A DNA stretch of 64,000 nucleotides from an uncultured Chloracidobacterium sp. (GTDB lineage Bacteria > Acidobacteriota > Blastocatellia > Pyrinomonadales > Pyrinomonadaceae), in the NCBI GenBank assembly GCA_936914845.1, contig CAKZGE010000002.1:1-64000 (forward strand), given 5' to 3'. Of the stretch, positions 52,385-60,487 are shown piece after piece. Below the pieces are notes generated by a model that was not told the DNA's origin, made no database searches, and worked only from the letters and a program-made list of their open reading frames with translations. How positions within the stretch are numbered: position 1 is the stretch's first letter; every line of letters begins with the position of its first letter. A program made the position numbers and the translations under genes.

Positions 52385-52489
52385 AAATAGCCCGAACGTC
52401 TTATCCCTTTGCGCAGAAATGTCCGAAATCGCAATACAGATCGCAAAAGCAACAACGACCGTCTTATAGAAATATTTAAGAACGTTCAT
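52292..52489 (-). pseudogene. Secreted-protein gene truncated by the repeat array
   Basis: From the ATG at 52489 the frame gives a normal signal peptide (MNVLKYFYKTVVVAFAICIA, then SDISAQ) and after 35 codons enters the repeat unit R7 at a codon boundary (52384). It then reads through R7, R6 and R5 as the low-value sequence CKCPRFSKGETKMQKPACKQ and stops at 52292. The most likely reading is a gene whose body was replaced by the repeat array. A small real protein using the repeat as coding sequence cannot be excluded. Confidence 0.5.
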
Positions 52490-52523
52490 AGCTAAGATAT
52501 TTCTCCCAATAAGCATGCGCTTA

Positions 52524-53162
52524 CTAAAGGAATTTTTTGAGCGAGAACACGTGCCAGACCTCGAGGCTTTTTTCTGCGTCCTCAGCAGACGTTTTCCCTC
52601 TATCGGTTATCTCTTTGATTCGGTTGCTGAATTCTGCGGTCTTTTTATACTTCTCGAATTGCTCTTTTTTGAAAGCGTGGAAGCCTTTGTTATCAAAATG
52701 TTTGGCGGTTGAAAACTTTCCGTTTTCAATTTCAAAGAAAGAATATCTATCGAAACCCGTCAAAAACTCAAGGCTGTAAGGGGCCTCGTTGTTCTTTCCG
52801 TCAAGAGTTACAAAAATACCTGAATACCAATCGATCTTTAATGGTTTTCCGTCAGGAATAACGGTGAGTAAAGCAGACGGGCTGGAGTCACTACAAGGTT
52901 TAGTAAAAATATCCTTGAGTACTAATTCCCCGCGTTTGATCTCAAATACCGCTCTGTAACCACGCCAACTAGCACTACAATTATAATCCTCATCTTTTGG
53001 ATCTCGATCAGGATATTTTTTGAAGTAAGGAGTAAGAAGGTCATCAAAAATTGAATATTCCTTTCCTTCGTAAATAAGCGTATCTGGAATCTGCCAAGTT
53101 GCCGACGCCGCCGTAACTAAAAGCATCATCAGGAGAGTTGCTTTGAGACAAGATCGGATCAT
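52524..53162 (-). CDS. Secreted protein of unknown function
   Basis: 212 residues with a signal peptide (MIRSCLKATLLMMLLVTAAS). The mature part is rich in aromatic and charged residues, with YNCSASWRGYRAVFEIKRGE and a later KPCSDS that could form a disulfide pair. No family is recognised. Its AT content is higher than that of most neighbours, which together with the repeats on one side suggests an accessory gene. The next gene upstream is a lipoprotein of similar length. Confidence 0.68.
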   Translation of the reverse strand: MIRSCLKATLLMMLLVTAASATWQIPDTLIYEGKEYSIFDDLLTPYFKKYPDRDPKDEDYNCSASWRGYRAVFEIKRGELVLKDIFTKPCSDSSPSALLTVIPDGKPLKIDWYSGIFVTLDGKNNEAPYSLEFLTGFDRYSFFEIENGKFSTAKHFDNKGFHAFKKEQFEKYKKTAEFSNRIKEITDRGKTSAEDAEKSLEVWHVFSLKKFL

Positions 53163-53202
53163 ATTTTTCTACTCCTTCCTTCGCGAAAACTTTAGCTAGA
53201 GA

Positions 53203-53868
53203 TCAAGATTCTGAACCGGTATCACAAGTTTTTGGGGTTATGACCGGACGTTCGTCAATAATAGCCTTGCCGTCGCGATCTAATTTACCCGTTGAACGGT
53301 ATTCATAAGCTGCACATTCTGCGATCTTGTATTCTTTTCCGTCATACTTATAGATAGAAATATCGCCAGTTGTTGAGCTTCCGTGAGAGCTCGTTTCAAT
53401 ATCAAAATATGCGTTTGACTTGGTTTTCTTTAGCTTAAATCGCTGAACCATGTCAGCACTTATGATCTGTCTATAACCATCTGATGACTTTTGGAACACG
53501 AAAAATACACAATTTCCAACAGTTGCGCAGCCCGTTTGCATTGCCAATTCTTTAATTCCGTCTCCATTCACATCAAGCAGCTCAACACGCGCTCCGCGTT
53601 CTGAAACGGAGACAAATTCGTCGTTGCGTTCTAATTCAACGTGCTGAGGCAATCGTTCGCCTTTAAGCCATTTTTCGATGACCGGACGAAAACTTTCTTC
53701 TTGCCATTTTGCAATTTGTTCGTCACTAGGCAGATCAGTTTCCGTATCTTTTAAAGATTCTGAGGTCGGGACCGTTTTCGTCTGAATGCTAGATAGATCT
53801 GTCTTAACTGCCGACGAACATCCTGTTGCCACCATCGAAATCGCTAGCATTAAAAATACCTTTAACAT
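53203..53868 (-). CDS. Lipoprotein of unknown function
   Basis: 221 residues with a lipobox (MLKVFLMLAISMVATGCSSA). The mature part has ARVELLDVNGDGIKELAMQ, an EF-hand-like calcium loop, and DLSIYKYDGKEYKIAECAAY-type beta structure. A Cys pair in TGCATVGNC might be a disulfide. No family is recognised. It is one base from the enoyl-CoA hydratase gene and may be co-transcribed with it. Confidence 0.68.
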   Translation of the reverse strand: MLKVFLMLAISMVATGCSSAVKTDLSSIQTKTVPTSESLKDTETDLPSDEQIAKWQEESFRPVIEKWLKGERLPQHVELERNDEFVSVSERGARVELLDVNGDGIKELAMQTGCATVGNCVFFVFQKSSDGYRQIISADMVQRFKLKKTKSNAYFDIETSSHGSSTTGDISIYKYDGKEYKIAECAAYEYRSTGKLDRDGKAIIDERPVITPKTCDTGSES

Positions 53869-53869
53869 C

Positions 53870-54631
53870 TCATTTCACCTTCGCTAGAAATTTGGCGATG
53901 CCTTTTTGGCAGTCTTCGGTCATGCGGGCCTTGGCGTTAGTTTGTGCTCCGTGTTCTATGGCGGCGTCGAATGTTAGATTGTCGATGTCGTAAAGAAGTT
54001 GCTTTGTCATCTGAACAGCAGAACCGCTAAGGCGAGAGTATTGTTCGGCAAATGCGAACGTGTCCTGTTCGAAATTATCGTCGTGAAAAACGTGGTGGAT
54101 CACGCCGGTGTTTTGAAGCTGTTCCGCGTCCATTTCTTTGCCAAGCGTTACCATCGCAAAAGCCTCTTTCTCTGACATATTTCGGCGAACGATCGCCGCG
54201 ACCATCGCCGGAACAAATCCGATCTTGACCTCCGGGAATCCAAACCGCGCCGTTGATGCCGCCAAAATAATATCGCACGCCATCGCCAGCCCGCAGCCGC
54301 CTGCTAAAGCGCGTCCGTGAACCGCGGCGATCACCGGAACCTTCACGCGGCGGATAAGTTTATATAGCTCGCCGAGACTGCGTGCGTCTTCGAGATTTTC
54401 TTCGAGCGACGCATTTGCGATCTTTTGCAACGCCGAAAGGTCCGCTCCGGAGCAAAAATCCTTGCCCGCTCCGCGTAAGATGATGCACTTTACATTTTCA
54501 TCCGCATCAGCCTCGCGAAAAGCATTTTTCAAAGCCTCGATCAATTCATCGTTCAAAGCATTGCGCTTATCCGGACGGTTAAGCGTGATCGTGCAAATCG
54601 AACCTTCAGTAGTGATAATTACGTCTGCCAT
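53870..54631 (-). CDS. Enoyl-CoA hydratase/isomerase family protein
   Basis: About 253 residues from the ATG at 54631 (MADVIITTEGSICTITLNRP); an in-frame start 57 bases upstream adds a leader without similarity. Crotonase motifs are GAGKDFCSGADLSAL, AAVHGRALAGGCGLAMACDI with the oxyanion-hole Gly, and FGFPEVKIGFVPAM. It adds water to an enoyl-CoA or isomerises it. With AtuA and the other crotonase gene it fits a branched-chain or terpene acid pathway. Confidence 0.9.
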   Translation of the reverse strand: MADVIITTEGSICTITLNRPDKRNALNDELIEALKNAFREADADENVKCIILRGAGKDFCSGADLSALQKIANASLEENLEDARSLGELYKLIRRVKVPVIAAVHGRALAGGCGLAMACDIILAASTARFGFPEVKIGFVPAMVAAIVRRNMSEKEAFAMVTLGKEMDAEQLQNTGVIHHVFHDDNFEQDTFAFAEQYSRLSGSAVQMTKQLLYDIDNLTFDAAIEHGAQTNAKARMTEDCQKGIAKFLAKVK

Positions 54632-54689
54632 AAAAATTACCTGTTTGTTTAGTTTAAAAAATAAGTGGTGCAGGAACTGTAATATCAAC

Positions 54690-54725
54690 CAATTTTCAAT
54701 TCAACAATTTACAATTTACAATTAC
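54690..54725. repeat. Short AT-rich repeats, CAATTTA at 7-8 base spacing
   Basis: CAAT starts occur at 54690, 54697, 54705, 54712 and 54719, with spacing 7, 8, 7 and 7. The array touches the stop codon of the four-helix-bundle gene. A CAATTGTTAATTG element lies on the other side of that gene (55095-55107). Confidence 0.8.
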
Positions 54726-55072
54726 TCGCCTTTTGAGGTCTTAACGATCTTTGTAAGCATTTTGGCTATTTCTTTTCGGTCTTTTTCGATGGATTCGAAT
54801 TCTCTTTCGTTTATATATTCGGCAAATTGTAGAAGCTGTAACCAATACTCGGTCTCATCTGCTTTTTGCAACGCTCGTCCCATATTTGCCACGAAACTTT
54901 CTCTGGACTCACCGCCGAGAGCTGATTTTACGTACTTTCCAATATTCGTTCCCGAACTCAGAAGTTCTCGGCTCAAAGTAAATTCTTTGTGACTATATGA
55001 AATATATCGACAAAGTTTTACGATCCTTAGTGCGAAAGCAAAAGATTTTGTAAGAATGGGATTGTCTTCCAT
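54722..55072 (-). CDS. Four-helix bundle protein (23S rRNA intervening-sequence type)
   Basis: 116 residues. The helices read KSFAFALRIVKLCRYISY, LSRELLSSGTNIGKYV, ESRESFVANMGRALQKADET and EYWLQLLQFAEYINEREFE; the pattern is that of the S23/IVP family (TIGR02436), which is often found inside 23S rRNA intervening sequences or as isolated cassettes. The function is unknown. It is flanked by AT-rich repeats and separates two genes of an otherwise related acyl-CoA group, so it may be an inserted cassette. Confidence 0.85.
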   Translation of the reverse strand: MEDNPILTKSFAFALRIVKLCRYISYSHKEFTLSRELLSSGTNIGKYVKSALGGESRESFVANMGRALQKADETEYWLQLLQFAEYINEREFESIEKDRKEIAKMLTKIVKTSKGE

Positions 55073-55096
55073 GGCAAATTGTCCATCGTAAGTTGG

Positions 55097-55441
55097 TCAA
55101 TTGTTAATTGGAAGAGCGATCTCGTCGTCTTCGACGTCGATGTACATTCGCAGGAGTGCGGTTGAAATGGTCTTTCCCTGTGCGTCGGTCATCAGACTAA
55201 GTGTGCCGCCGCCGCCGAGACTTCCGTGAAGCAGAAAATTGAGAGCGTTTAGATTAGGCAATTCGAAGCGTTCCACATCGCCTTTTACCATTTCGCCAAA
55301 GTGCTTTTTTACGCGTTCGGCCGTGACTTCACGGACGAGGATCGGGTAATATTCGTCCTTAAGCGCGATTATGCCGACGTTTGCCGTGTCGCCTTTATCT
55401 CCGGAGCGAGCGTGAGCCAATTTTACAAGTGCAACTTTCAT
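55097..55441 (-). CDS. AtuA C-terminal ferredoxin-like domain protein
   Basis: 114 residues matching the small second domain of AtuA: KVALVKLAHARSGDKGDTAN, FGEMVKGDVERFELPNLNA and LLHGSLGGGGTLSL. In many bacteria it is fused to DUF1446; here it is encoded 3 kb away from, and on the opposite strand to, the AtuA N-terminal gene. The two proteins probably act together. Its start ATG overlaps the NUDIX stop by four bases. Confidence 0.88.
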   Translation of the reverse strand: MKVALVKLAHARSGDKGDTANVGIIALKDEYYPILVREVTAERVKKHFGEMVKGDVERFELPNLNALNFLLHGSLGGGGTLSLMTDAQGKTISTALLRMYIDVEDDEIALPINN

Positions 55442-55992
55442 AGATCTTTACCTGCGGCGACAGCCAATCCGATCGCAGTTAGTGCCAGCGAATGTTCAAA
55501 TTTGCCGTCGCGTATCAATTTATAGAGTTCTTCGGTGGAAACCACTTTGGTACCTATATCCTCATTTTCATCAAAAGCGGTGCTTTCGGTCAATTCGCAT
55601 CCCCGAGCCAAAAAATGATGCATCGAATTATTTTGGATCGCCGGATTTGGAAATGATTTGCCCAGATAGGACCAGTCCGATGAAGTATAACCGGTCTCTT
55701 CTGAAAGTTCTCTTTTCGCTCCCAGAAGCGGCTCTTCGCCGGCATCGATCATCCCACCTGGGATCTCCAAGATCATTCTTTCGACCCCTTGACGATATTG
55801 CTCGATCAAGACGATCTTTCCTTGGGTCGTAACGGCCAGCACATTAACCCAGTCCGTTGCCTCTATCACAAAAAAACTGCTTTCTAACCCAGTTTTGTCA
55901 CTTCTGCAAAGATCTTCGCGGACATCGAAAACGCGGCAATCTGCAACTTTTCTGGATGATATACGCGCCCAACCCTGCGGCTTTTCACTCAT
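55438..55992 (-). CDS. NUDIX hydrolase, ADP-ribose pyrophosphatase-like
   Basis: 184 residues. The NUDIX box reads GGMIDAGEEPLLGAKRELSE then ETGYTS, with the correct Glu residues for magnesium. The preceding IVLIEQYRQGVERMILEIPG is typical of ADP-ribose pyrophosphatases. It cleaves nucleoside diphosphate derivatives. It is translated together with the AtuA C-terminal domain gene through an ATGA overlap. Confidence 0.9.
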   Translation of the reverse strand: MSEKPQGWARISSRKVADCRVFDVREDLCRSDKTGLESSFFVIEATDWVNVLAVTTQGKIVLIEQYRQGVERMILEIPGGMIDAGEEPLLGAKRELSEETGYTSSDWSYLGKSFPNPAIQNNSMHHFLARGCELTESTAFDENEDIGTKVVSTEELYKLIRDGKFEHSLALTAIGLAVAAGKDL

Positions 55993-56036
55993 AATTTCTT
56001 CAAATATGACACCCGAATATGTTTCAATAGTAAATC

Positions 56037-57023
56037 ATGAACTACTTCACGACAAAACCTAACGTCATGGCGATCGTCATCGTTTCTTTGCCCTTGGCGT
56101 TTCCGGCCGTGGATACGCGAGCCCAGACTCCTTCTTCGGCCCCGGCCGCGACATCCTCCGTTGAGGCGATATTGGATGAAGCGGATGTCCAGCGCAAAGC
56201 CTATATAGACGAATTCAAAAATCTTCTTTCGCGTGAAACAAAGTTTTTCGAGATATTTGATAAAGAAGGGCGTTCAAAACGAACGCGTCGGATACTTTCG
56301 ACCTTTGTCGTATATCCGCTTTCAAGGTCAGAGAACGCGACTGCCGAATACCGCAGCGTTGTCTCGGTTGACGGGAAAGCGATCAGCGATGCCGACAAGC
56401 GGGCCGAAGACCTCTTTGCACAGGTCGCCAAGGTCGAATCTTCACAAAAAGAACTTGAAAAGATACAGGAAGAAAGCTCGCGGCACGATCTGGAACTTTT
56501 TGTCAGCGGGCTGACCCTGTACCAAGGAGTGACGCTGGCTGAGAATTTGCGTCCGCTTTTTACTTTTACGCTCGAAGGCCGCGATCAGGTAGCCGGCCAG
56601 GAAGTTTACGTGATCAGATACCAGCAGAACAGACCTTCTAGAAATATTTCGGTTCGTGAAGATCCCCAGACCGTCAAGGGTGAAATGAGCGTTTATTATG
56701 ACGCCGGCATCAGTGAAAAAGATCCTAACGAACGCCTTAGCGGAACGCTTTGGATAACTACCAGCAATTTTCAGATCTTGCGTGAAAAGCGCACAATGAC
56801 GGTTCGGCCGGAAAAGTTCGAAAATCCTGTGACCATCGCGGAAAACGTCTTCGACTATCAACCGAGTGCTTTCGGCATTCTCGTTCCGCAGCAAATTACC
56901 CACACGCAATACGATCTAAATAAAAAGGATCGCTCATCGACGATGTCATCGCGGGTCACATTTACCTACGATGAATTCACGCGGCCGGATGTTTCGGTCG
57001 AAGGCGAGGTCAGATCGAAGTAA
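56037..57023 (+). CDS. Secreted protein of unknown function
   Basis: 328 residues. A signal peptide covers about residues 12-30 (MAIVIVSLPLAFPAVDTRAQ); the ATG at 56067 may be the true start rather than that at 56037. The mature part has a helical first third, then beta-rich blocks FTLEGRDQVAGQEVYVIRYQ and RLSGTLWITTSNFQILREKR, as in outer-membrane lipoprotein carrier-like folds. No named family is recognised; similar proteins are common in Acidobacteria. It is divergent from the NUDIX gene. Confidence 0.72.
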   Translation: MNYFTTKPNVMAIVIVSLPLAFPAVDTRAQTPSSAPAATSSVEAILDEADVQRKAYIDEFKNLLSRETKFFEIFDKEGRSKRTRRILSTFVVYPLSRSENATAEYRSVVSVDGKAISDADKRAEDLFAQVAKVESSQKELEKIQEESSRHDLELFVSGLTLYQGVTLAENLRPLFTFTLEGRDQVAGQEVYVIRYQQNRPSRNISVREDPQTVKGEMSVYYDAGISEKDPNERLSGTLWITTSNFQILREKRTMTVRPEKFENPVTIAENVFDYQPSAFGILVPQQITHTQYDLNKKDRSSTMSSRVTFTYDEFTRPDVSVEGEVRSK

Positions 57024-57052
57024 TCCTTAGCGAAAAAGGGGTGGTGTTACAA

Positions 57053-57730
57053 ATGGCGAATTATGCTTTAGGAAGTGGTGATCCGAAGATCACACCCGAT
57101 GCCGGTGCCGGTGTCTGGAATTCAAAGTCCAAAACGTTGGATATGCGCACGCGAGAGGCAATGATCTACCAGATATTGCCAAGCGCGAATTTGGTGATCG
57201 GCGATGATGCGGTCCGCCATATGTACCATTATCTTGGTAATACCGGAAATGATCTCACTATCGATCTTCAGGGAATGCTCAACGATGTAGAGGACGAGCG
57301 GCGCAATTTTGAGGCGGAAATGCTGCTTGCCCGCAGATTCGTACAAGGTCTGCGGCCCGGGTGTTATATGATCCATTCGCAAAAAGCGACGGTCGGCTAC
57401 GCCAAGAAAAGCGAAAGTAAAAATTGGTTCTTTGCCACCGGCGGCTACTCATATTGGGGAAAGGGCGTAGCAACGGTCGATACGAACGACAAGGGCGAAC
57501 GCACCTACAATTTGGCATTCGAGTATAAATTCTATGACCGTTACAATTGGGACGGCGGCAAATCCGTAACGATCGGGCCGGTTACGATAACGGACGCTTT
57601 CATGGGTGAATTTCATCGGCAGGGCCTGGCGAAAGAATTCGACATGTTCGGCTCGGTTCGCCGCAACATCAAATGGACCGGAATGACCTTTAGCAATCCG
57701 GCCGTCACAGACCCGGGAGGGCGTTCATGA
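57053..57730 (+). CDS. Soluble protein with C-terminal domain resembling polymorphic-toxin cassettes
   Basis: About 225 residues from the ATG at 57053 (AAGGGG about 11 bases upstream); GTG codons at 57041/57044 are too close to the ribosome-binding site. There is no signal peptide. The first 110 residues are helical (MLNDVEDERRNFEAEMLLAR). The rest has WFFATGGYSYWGKG, YKFYDRYNWDGGKSVTIG and FMGEFHRQGLAKEFDMFGS, a pattern I associate with C-terminal domains of large secreted bacterial effectors. The protein may be a toxin, enzyme or structural effector. Its stop overlaps the next ATG by four bases. Confidence 0.6.
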   Translation: MANYALGSGDPKITPDAGAGVWNSKSKTLDMRTREAMIYQILPSANLVIGDDAVRHMYHYLGNTGNDLTIDLQGMLNDVEDERRNFEAEMLLARRFVQGLRPGCYMIHSQKATVGYAKKSESKNWFFATGGYSYWGKGVATVDTNDKGERTYNLAFEYKFYDRYNWDGGKSVTIGPVTITDAFMGEFHRQGLAKEFDMFGSVRRNIKWTGMTFSNPAVTDPGGRS

Positions 57731-58137
57731 AGCTGATCTATCTATTGGCATTGCTATTCGTATCGTGCGGCGGAACGACCGCACTTGACCGAACAAATCA
57801 AATGAAAACAGATATTGCACAGATCCAAACCGAATCAAAACTCAGCTTTCCGACAGGCTCCAAGATCCTCTATCAGGGCGACGACGGCGGCGGCCGTGAA
57901 TATCGCGAATATATCATCTACAGTCCGCAGCCGATCGACCTGGCCGGGGATACCTGGGATGGTGATGCCGCCACGATGCTTGAGAAAATGAAAGAACTCG
58001 CCGGATCGCACGACTTTGGAAAAGCTGCCGCTGAGGCTTCTATCAGAAGCTCTTGGGATAACGAAAGCGGGAAATGGCAAGCCGACGTCGTAAAGACAAA
58101 TACCGGCAACTACCTCTATTTGGAAAATTTCAAATGA
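57727..58137 (+). CDS. Small lipoprotein, possible immunity partner
   Basis: 136 residues. The signal ends in a lipobox (MKLIYLLALLFVSCGG). The mature part has ILYQGDDGGGREYREYIIYS and ASIRSSWDNESGKWQADVVK, with no known family. Its start overlaps the preceding gene by four bases (ATGA), so the two are translated together. A membrane-anchored periplasmic partner for a toxin-like protein is one explanation. The end overlaps the convergent crotonase gene by 22 bases. Confidence 0.65.
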   Translation: MKLIYLLALLFVSCGGTTALDRTNQMKTDIAQIQTESKLSFPTGSKILYQGDDGGGREYREYIIYSPQPIDLAGDTWDGDAATMLEKMKELAGSHDFGKAAAEASIRSSWDNESGKWQADVVKTNTGNYLYLENFK

Positions 58138-58703
58138 TCGGCCGCCAAAGCTTTAGCCAACGGATCATCGGTCACATCGTCAACTAGTCCAATGCTTTTA
58201 GCTTTTTCTGCAAGGACAGGAGCGGCCGTCATGAACATCTCAAGAGCGGCCGCTTCGCCGATGAGCCGCGGCAACCTTTGTGTACCGCTCCAACCCGTAA
58301 TGATCCCCAATCCGACGCCGGGATGTGCGAATACGGCATTCGAAGACGCGATCCGCCCTTTACAAGCGACGGCTAGATCTAAAGCACCGCCATAACAGAA
58401 TCCGTTGACCGCAGCGATCGTTTCCTGCGGCATTCGGGCGACGGTTTCCATCAAACGCTGTCCGCTCAAAGCAAATTCCCTAACTTCCGTTTCGCTTTTC
58501 AACCGAGCTATCTCGCGAAGGTCTGCTCCCGACGCAAAAACACCGTCTGACCCGGTAATTATAACCCTAGTGACGCGGACATCTAGTTCGATCCGCTCCA
58601 ATGCGGCTGTTAAGCTTTTCACAACATCGACCGACAAGGGATTTCTAACCTCCGGACGTATGAACCGAATAATAACCGAACGCTCTATTTCTTGGATCTG
58701 CAT
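58116..58703 (-). CDS. Short enoyl-CoA hydratase family protein
   Basis: 195 residues, about 60 fewer than normal crotonases. It has FIRPEVRNPLSVDVV, GSDGVFASGADLREIA, AAVNGFCYGGALDLAVAC with the oxyanion Gly and FAHPGVGLGIITGWSGTQRLP. The C-terminal helical part that completes the trimer interface is missing. It may still be active, or it may be a regulatory or decaying copy. It overlaps the convergent lipoprotein gene. Confidence 0.82.
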   Translation of the reverse strand: MQIQEIERSVIIRFIRPEVRNPLSVDVVKSLTAALERIELDVRVTRVIITGSDGVFASGADLREIARLKSETEVREFALSGQRLMETVARMPQETIAAVNGFCYGGALDLAVACKGRIASSNAVFAHPGVGLGIITGWSGTQRLPRLIGEAAALEMFMTAAPVLAEKAKSIGLVDDVTDDPLAKALAADHLKFSK

Positions 58704-58741
58704 TTGAAATCGGTCGAATAGCCGAGAATAATAATACCGTT

Positions 58742-59380
58742 ATGTTTCGAACCAGCAAAGCTCATCCCTGGCATGGCGTCGAGATCGGCGCCGACGCACC
58801 GCGGGAAATTACCGTCTTCATCGAGATCGTACCGCAGGACACCGTTAAATACGAGATCGACAAGTCCTCGGGCTATCTTAAGATAGATCGTCCGCAACAG
58901 TATTCAAATGTGGTTCCCGCGAATTATGGATTCATTCCGCGAACCTATTGCGGAGAAAATGTCGCCGAGATCGCACGAAAAAGGAAGGAGACCGCCATCA
59001 CGGGCGGCGATGGCGATCCGCTTGACATACTTGTCCTCAGCGAACACCATATTCCGCGAGGAGATATCATTCTCAAGGCACGGCCGATCGGAGGATTTTG
59101 TCTTATTGATAGCGGCGAAGCGGACGACAAGATCGTGGCCGTATTAAAAGGGGACAAGGTCTTTGGAGAATATCAGGAACTCACAGACCTGCCCATCGGC
59201 ATCATCGACCGTTTCAAGCACTATTTCCTAACATACAAAAACCTTCCCGGGGCACCCAGCGCCTGCGAGATCGCAGAAACATATGGACGCGACAACGCCT
59301 TCGACGTCATCGAAGCAGCGATCGAAGATTATCGAATTTTGCTCCGGAACGAACAAAATACCGGCTCTCAAATTTTCTGA
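58742..59380 (+). CDS. ppa: Inorganic pyrophosphatase (family I)
   Basis: 212 residues. The signature GDGDPLDILVL (DxDPxD) carries the metal-binding Asp residues, and KYEIDKSSGYLKIDR and VPANYGFIPRTYCG match the active site. It hydrolyses pyrophosphate to phosphate in the cytoplasm. Its 3' end overlaps the convergent hydrolase by 13 bases. It starts 38 bases from the divergent crotonase start. Confidence 0.93.
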   Translation: MFRTSKAHPWHGVEIGADAPREITVFIEIVPQDTVKYEIDKSSGYLKIDRPQQYSNVVPANYGFIPRTYCGENVAEIARKRKETAITGGDGDPLDILVLSEHHIPRGDIILKARPIGGFCLIDSGEADDKIVAVLKGDKVFGEYQELTDLPIGIIDRFKHYFLTYKNLPGAPSACEIAETYGRDNAFDVIEAAIEDYRILLRNEQNTGSQIF

Positions 59381-60195
59381 ACAAATTCCAGTATTGCGGC
59401 GTTTACCTCTTCCGCATGGGTTGTGCACATTCCATGATCGTAGCCGTCAAATAATTTCAATTCCGCATTCGGTATCAACCCGGCCGATAGTTTCGCGGAA
59501 TTCTCTATCGGTACCACTTGGTCATCTGTTCCGTGCAGAACCAAGGCGGGAACATCGATCTTTTTCAGATCCTCGGTAAAATCGGTTTCCGAAAAGGCTT
59601 TGATGCAATCGTACGCCGATTTGAAATCGCACATCATTCCCTGTCGCCACCAAGCATCTATAACACCTTTCGAAACGTTGGTGCCGGGGCGGTTGGCGTT
59701 GTAAAAAGGCCCGCTCGGGACATCGTAGAAGAACTGTGCCCGGTCCTTTTCCATCGCCGACCGGAAGCCGTCAAAAACACTCATCGGCAGCCCGTTGGGA
59801 TATTGCTCCGTTTTTAACATGATCGGCGGTACCGCTCCGATAAGAACCGCTCCTGAAACCCGCGAGCTGCCGTGGCGGCCGATATATCTCGCTACTTCAC
59901 CGCCGCCTGTCGAGTGGCCGATGTGCACGGCAGATCGTAGTTCCAATGCAGCCGTTAGCTCTGCTAGATCATCGGAATATTGATCCATATCATTGTGATC
60001 CCAGGTAGATCCGGACCGGCCGTGTCCGCGGCGGTCGTGAGCAATACACCTGTAACCGCGAGACGCGAAATAAAAGATCTGCTTATCCCAGTCGTCGGAG
60101 CTTAAAGGCCAACCATGGCTAAACACCAATGGCTGTCCATTTCCCTGGTCCTTGTAGAATATCTGCGTTCCATCTTTGGCATTAATATAGGCCAT
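59368..60195 (-). CDS. Alpha/beta hydrolase, non-haem chloroperoxidase-like
   Basis: About 275 residues from the ATG at 60195, which has AGGAGG upstream; a longer frame adds 17 residues without similarity. Motifs are FSHGWPLSSDDWD (oxyanion region), HIGHSTGGGEVARYIGRHG with the nucleophile Ser, VLHGTDDQVVP with the acid Asp, and FDGYDHGMCTTHAEEV with the His. The close match to bacterial haloperoxidase-like esterases suggests an esterase or perhydrolase. It is divergent from the alcohol dehydrogenase. Confidence 0.92.
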   Translation of the reverse strand: MAYINAKDGTQIFYKDQGNGQPLVFSHGWPLSSDDWDKQIFYFASRGYRCIAHDRRGHGRSGSTWDHNDMDQYSDDLAELTAALELRSAVHIGHSTGGGEVARYIGRHGSSRVSGAVLIGAVPPIMLKTEQYPNGLPMSVFDGFRSAMEKDRAQFFYDVPSGPFYNANRPGTNVSKGVIDAWWRQGMMCDFKSAYDCIKAFSETDFTEDLKKIDVPALVLHGTDDQVVPIENSAKLSAGLIPNAELKLFDGYDHGMCTTHAEEVNAAILEFVQKI

Positions 60196-60333
60196 TCGAA
60201 ATTCCTCCTGCTGATATGATTTTAACCGAGAACGCCAGCGGAACAAAGTTTTTCGTCTCTACGGGAGTTTTGCCTAATTCGGGCCCGTAGCGTTCACGAT
60301 CCTGTTCACTGTCGATCGGCCAAGCCCGTTAGA

Positions 60334-60339
60334 TATAAT
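60334..60339 (+). promoter_or_regulatory. Candidate -10 box for the alcohol dehydrogenase gene
   Basis: A perfect TATAAT lies in the 292-base gap between divergent hydrolase and dehydrogenase genes (60196-60487), 149 bases before the chosen start. No convincing -35 box is seen. The frame upstream of 60488 is open to 60338 but does not resemble the protein family. Confidence 0.35.
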
Positions 60340-60487
60340 GAAATTTTGGGAGTTTCGAGCTTTTGACCCGGACTTTGAGCTTTTTGCGGAAGTTGATCAG
60401 CCATTCGTTAAACGACGATATGATAGTGGCTTTTCTGTGATTTTCGCATTACGATGTATCTTTCTCACGATTATAAAAAGGAGCATT

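Noticed and set aside
60338..60487. Longer N-terminus for the alcohol dehydrogenase
   Set aside because: The extra 50 residues have no family similarity and the good ribosome-binding site is at 60488.
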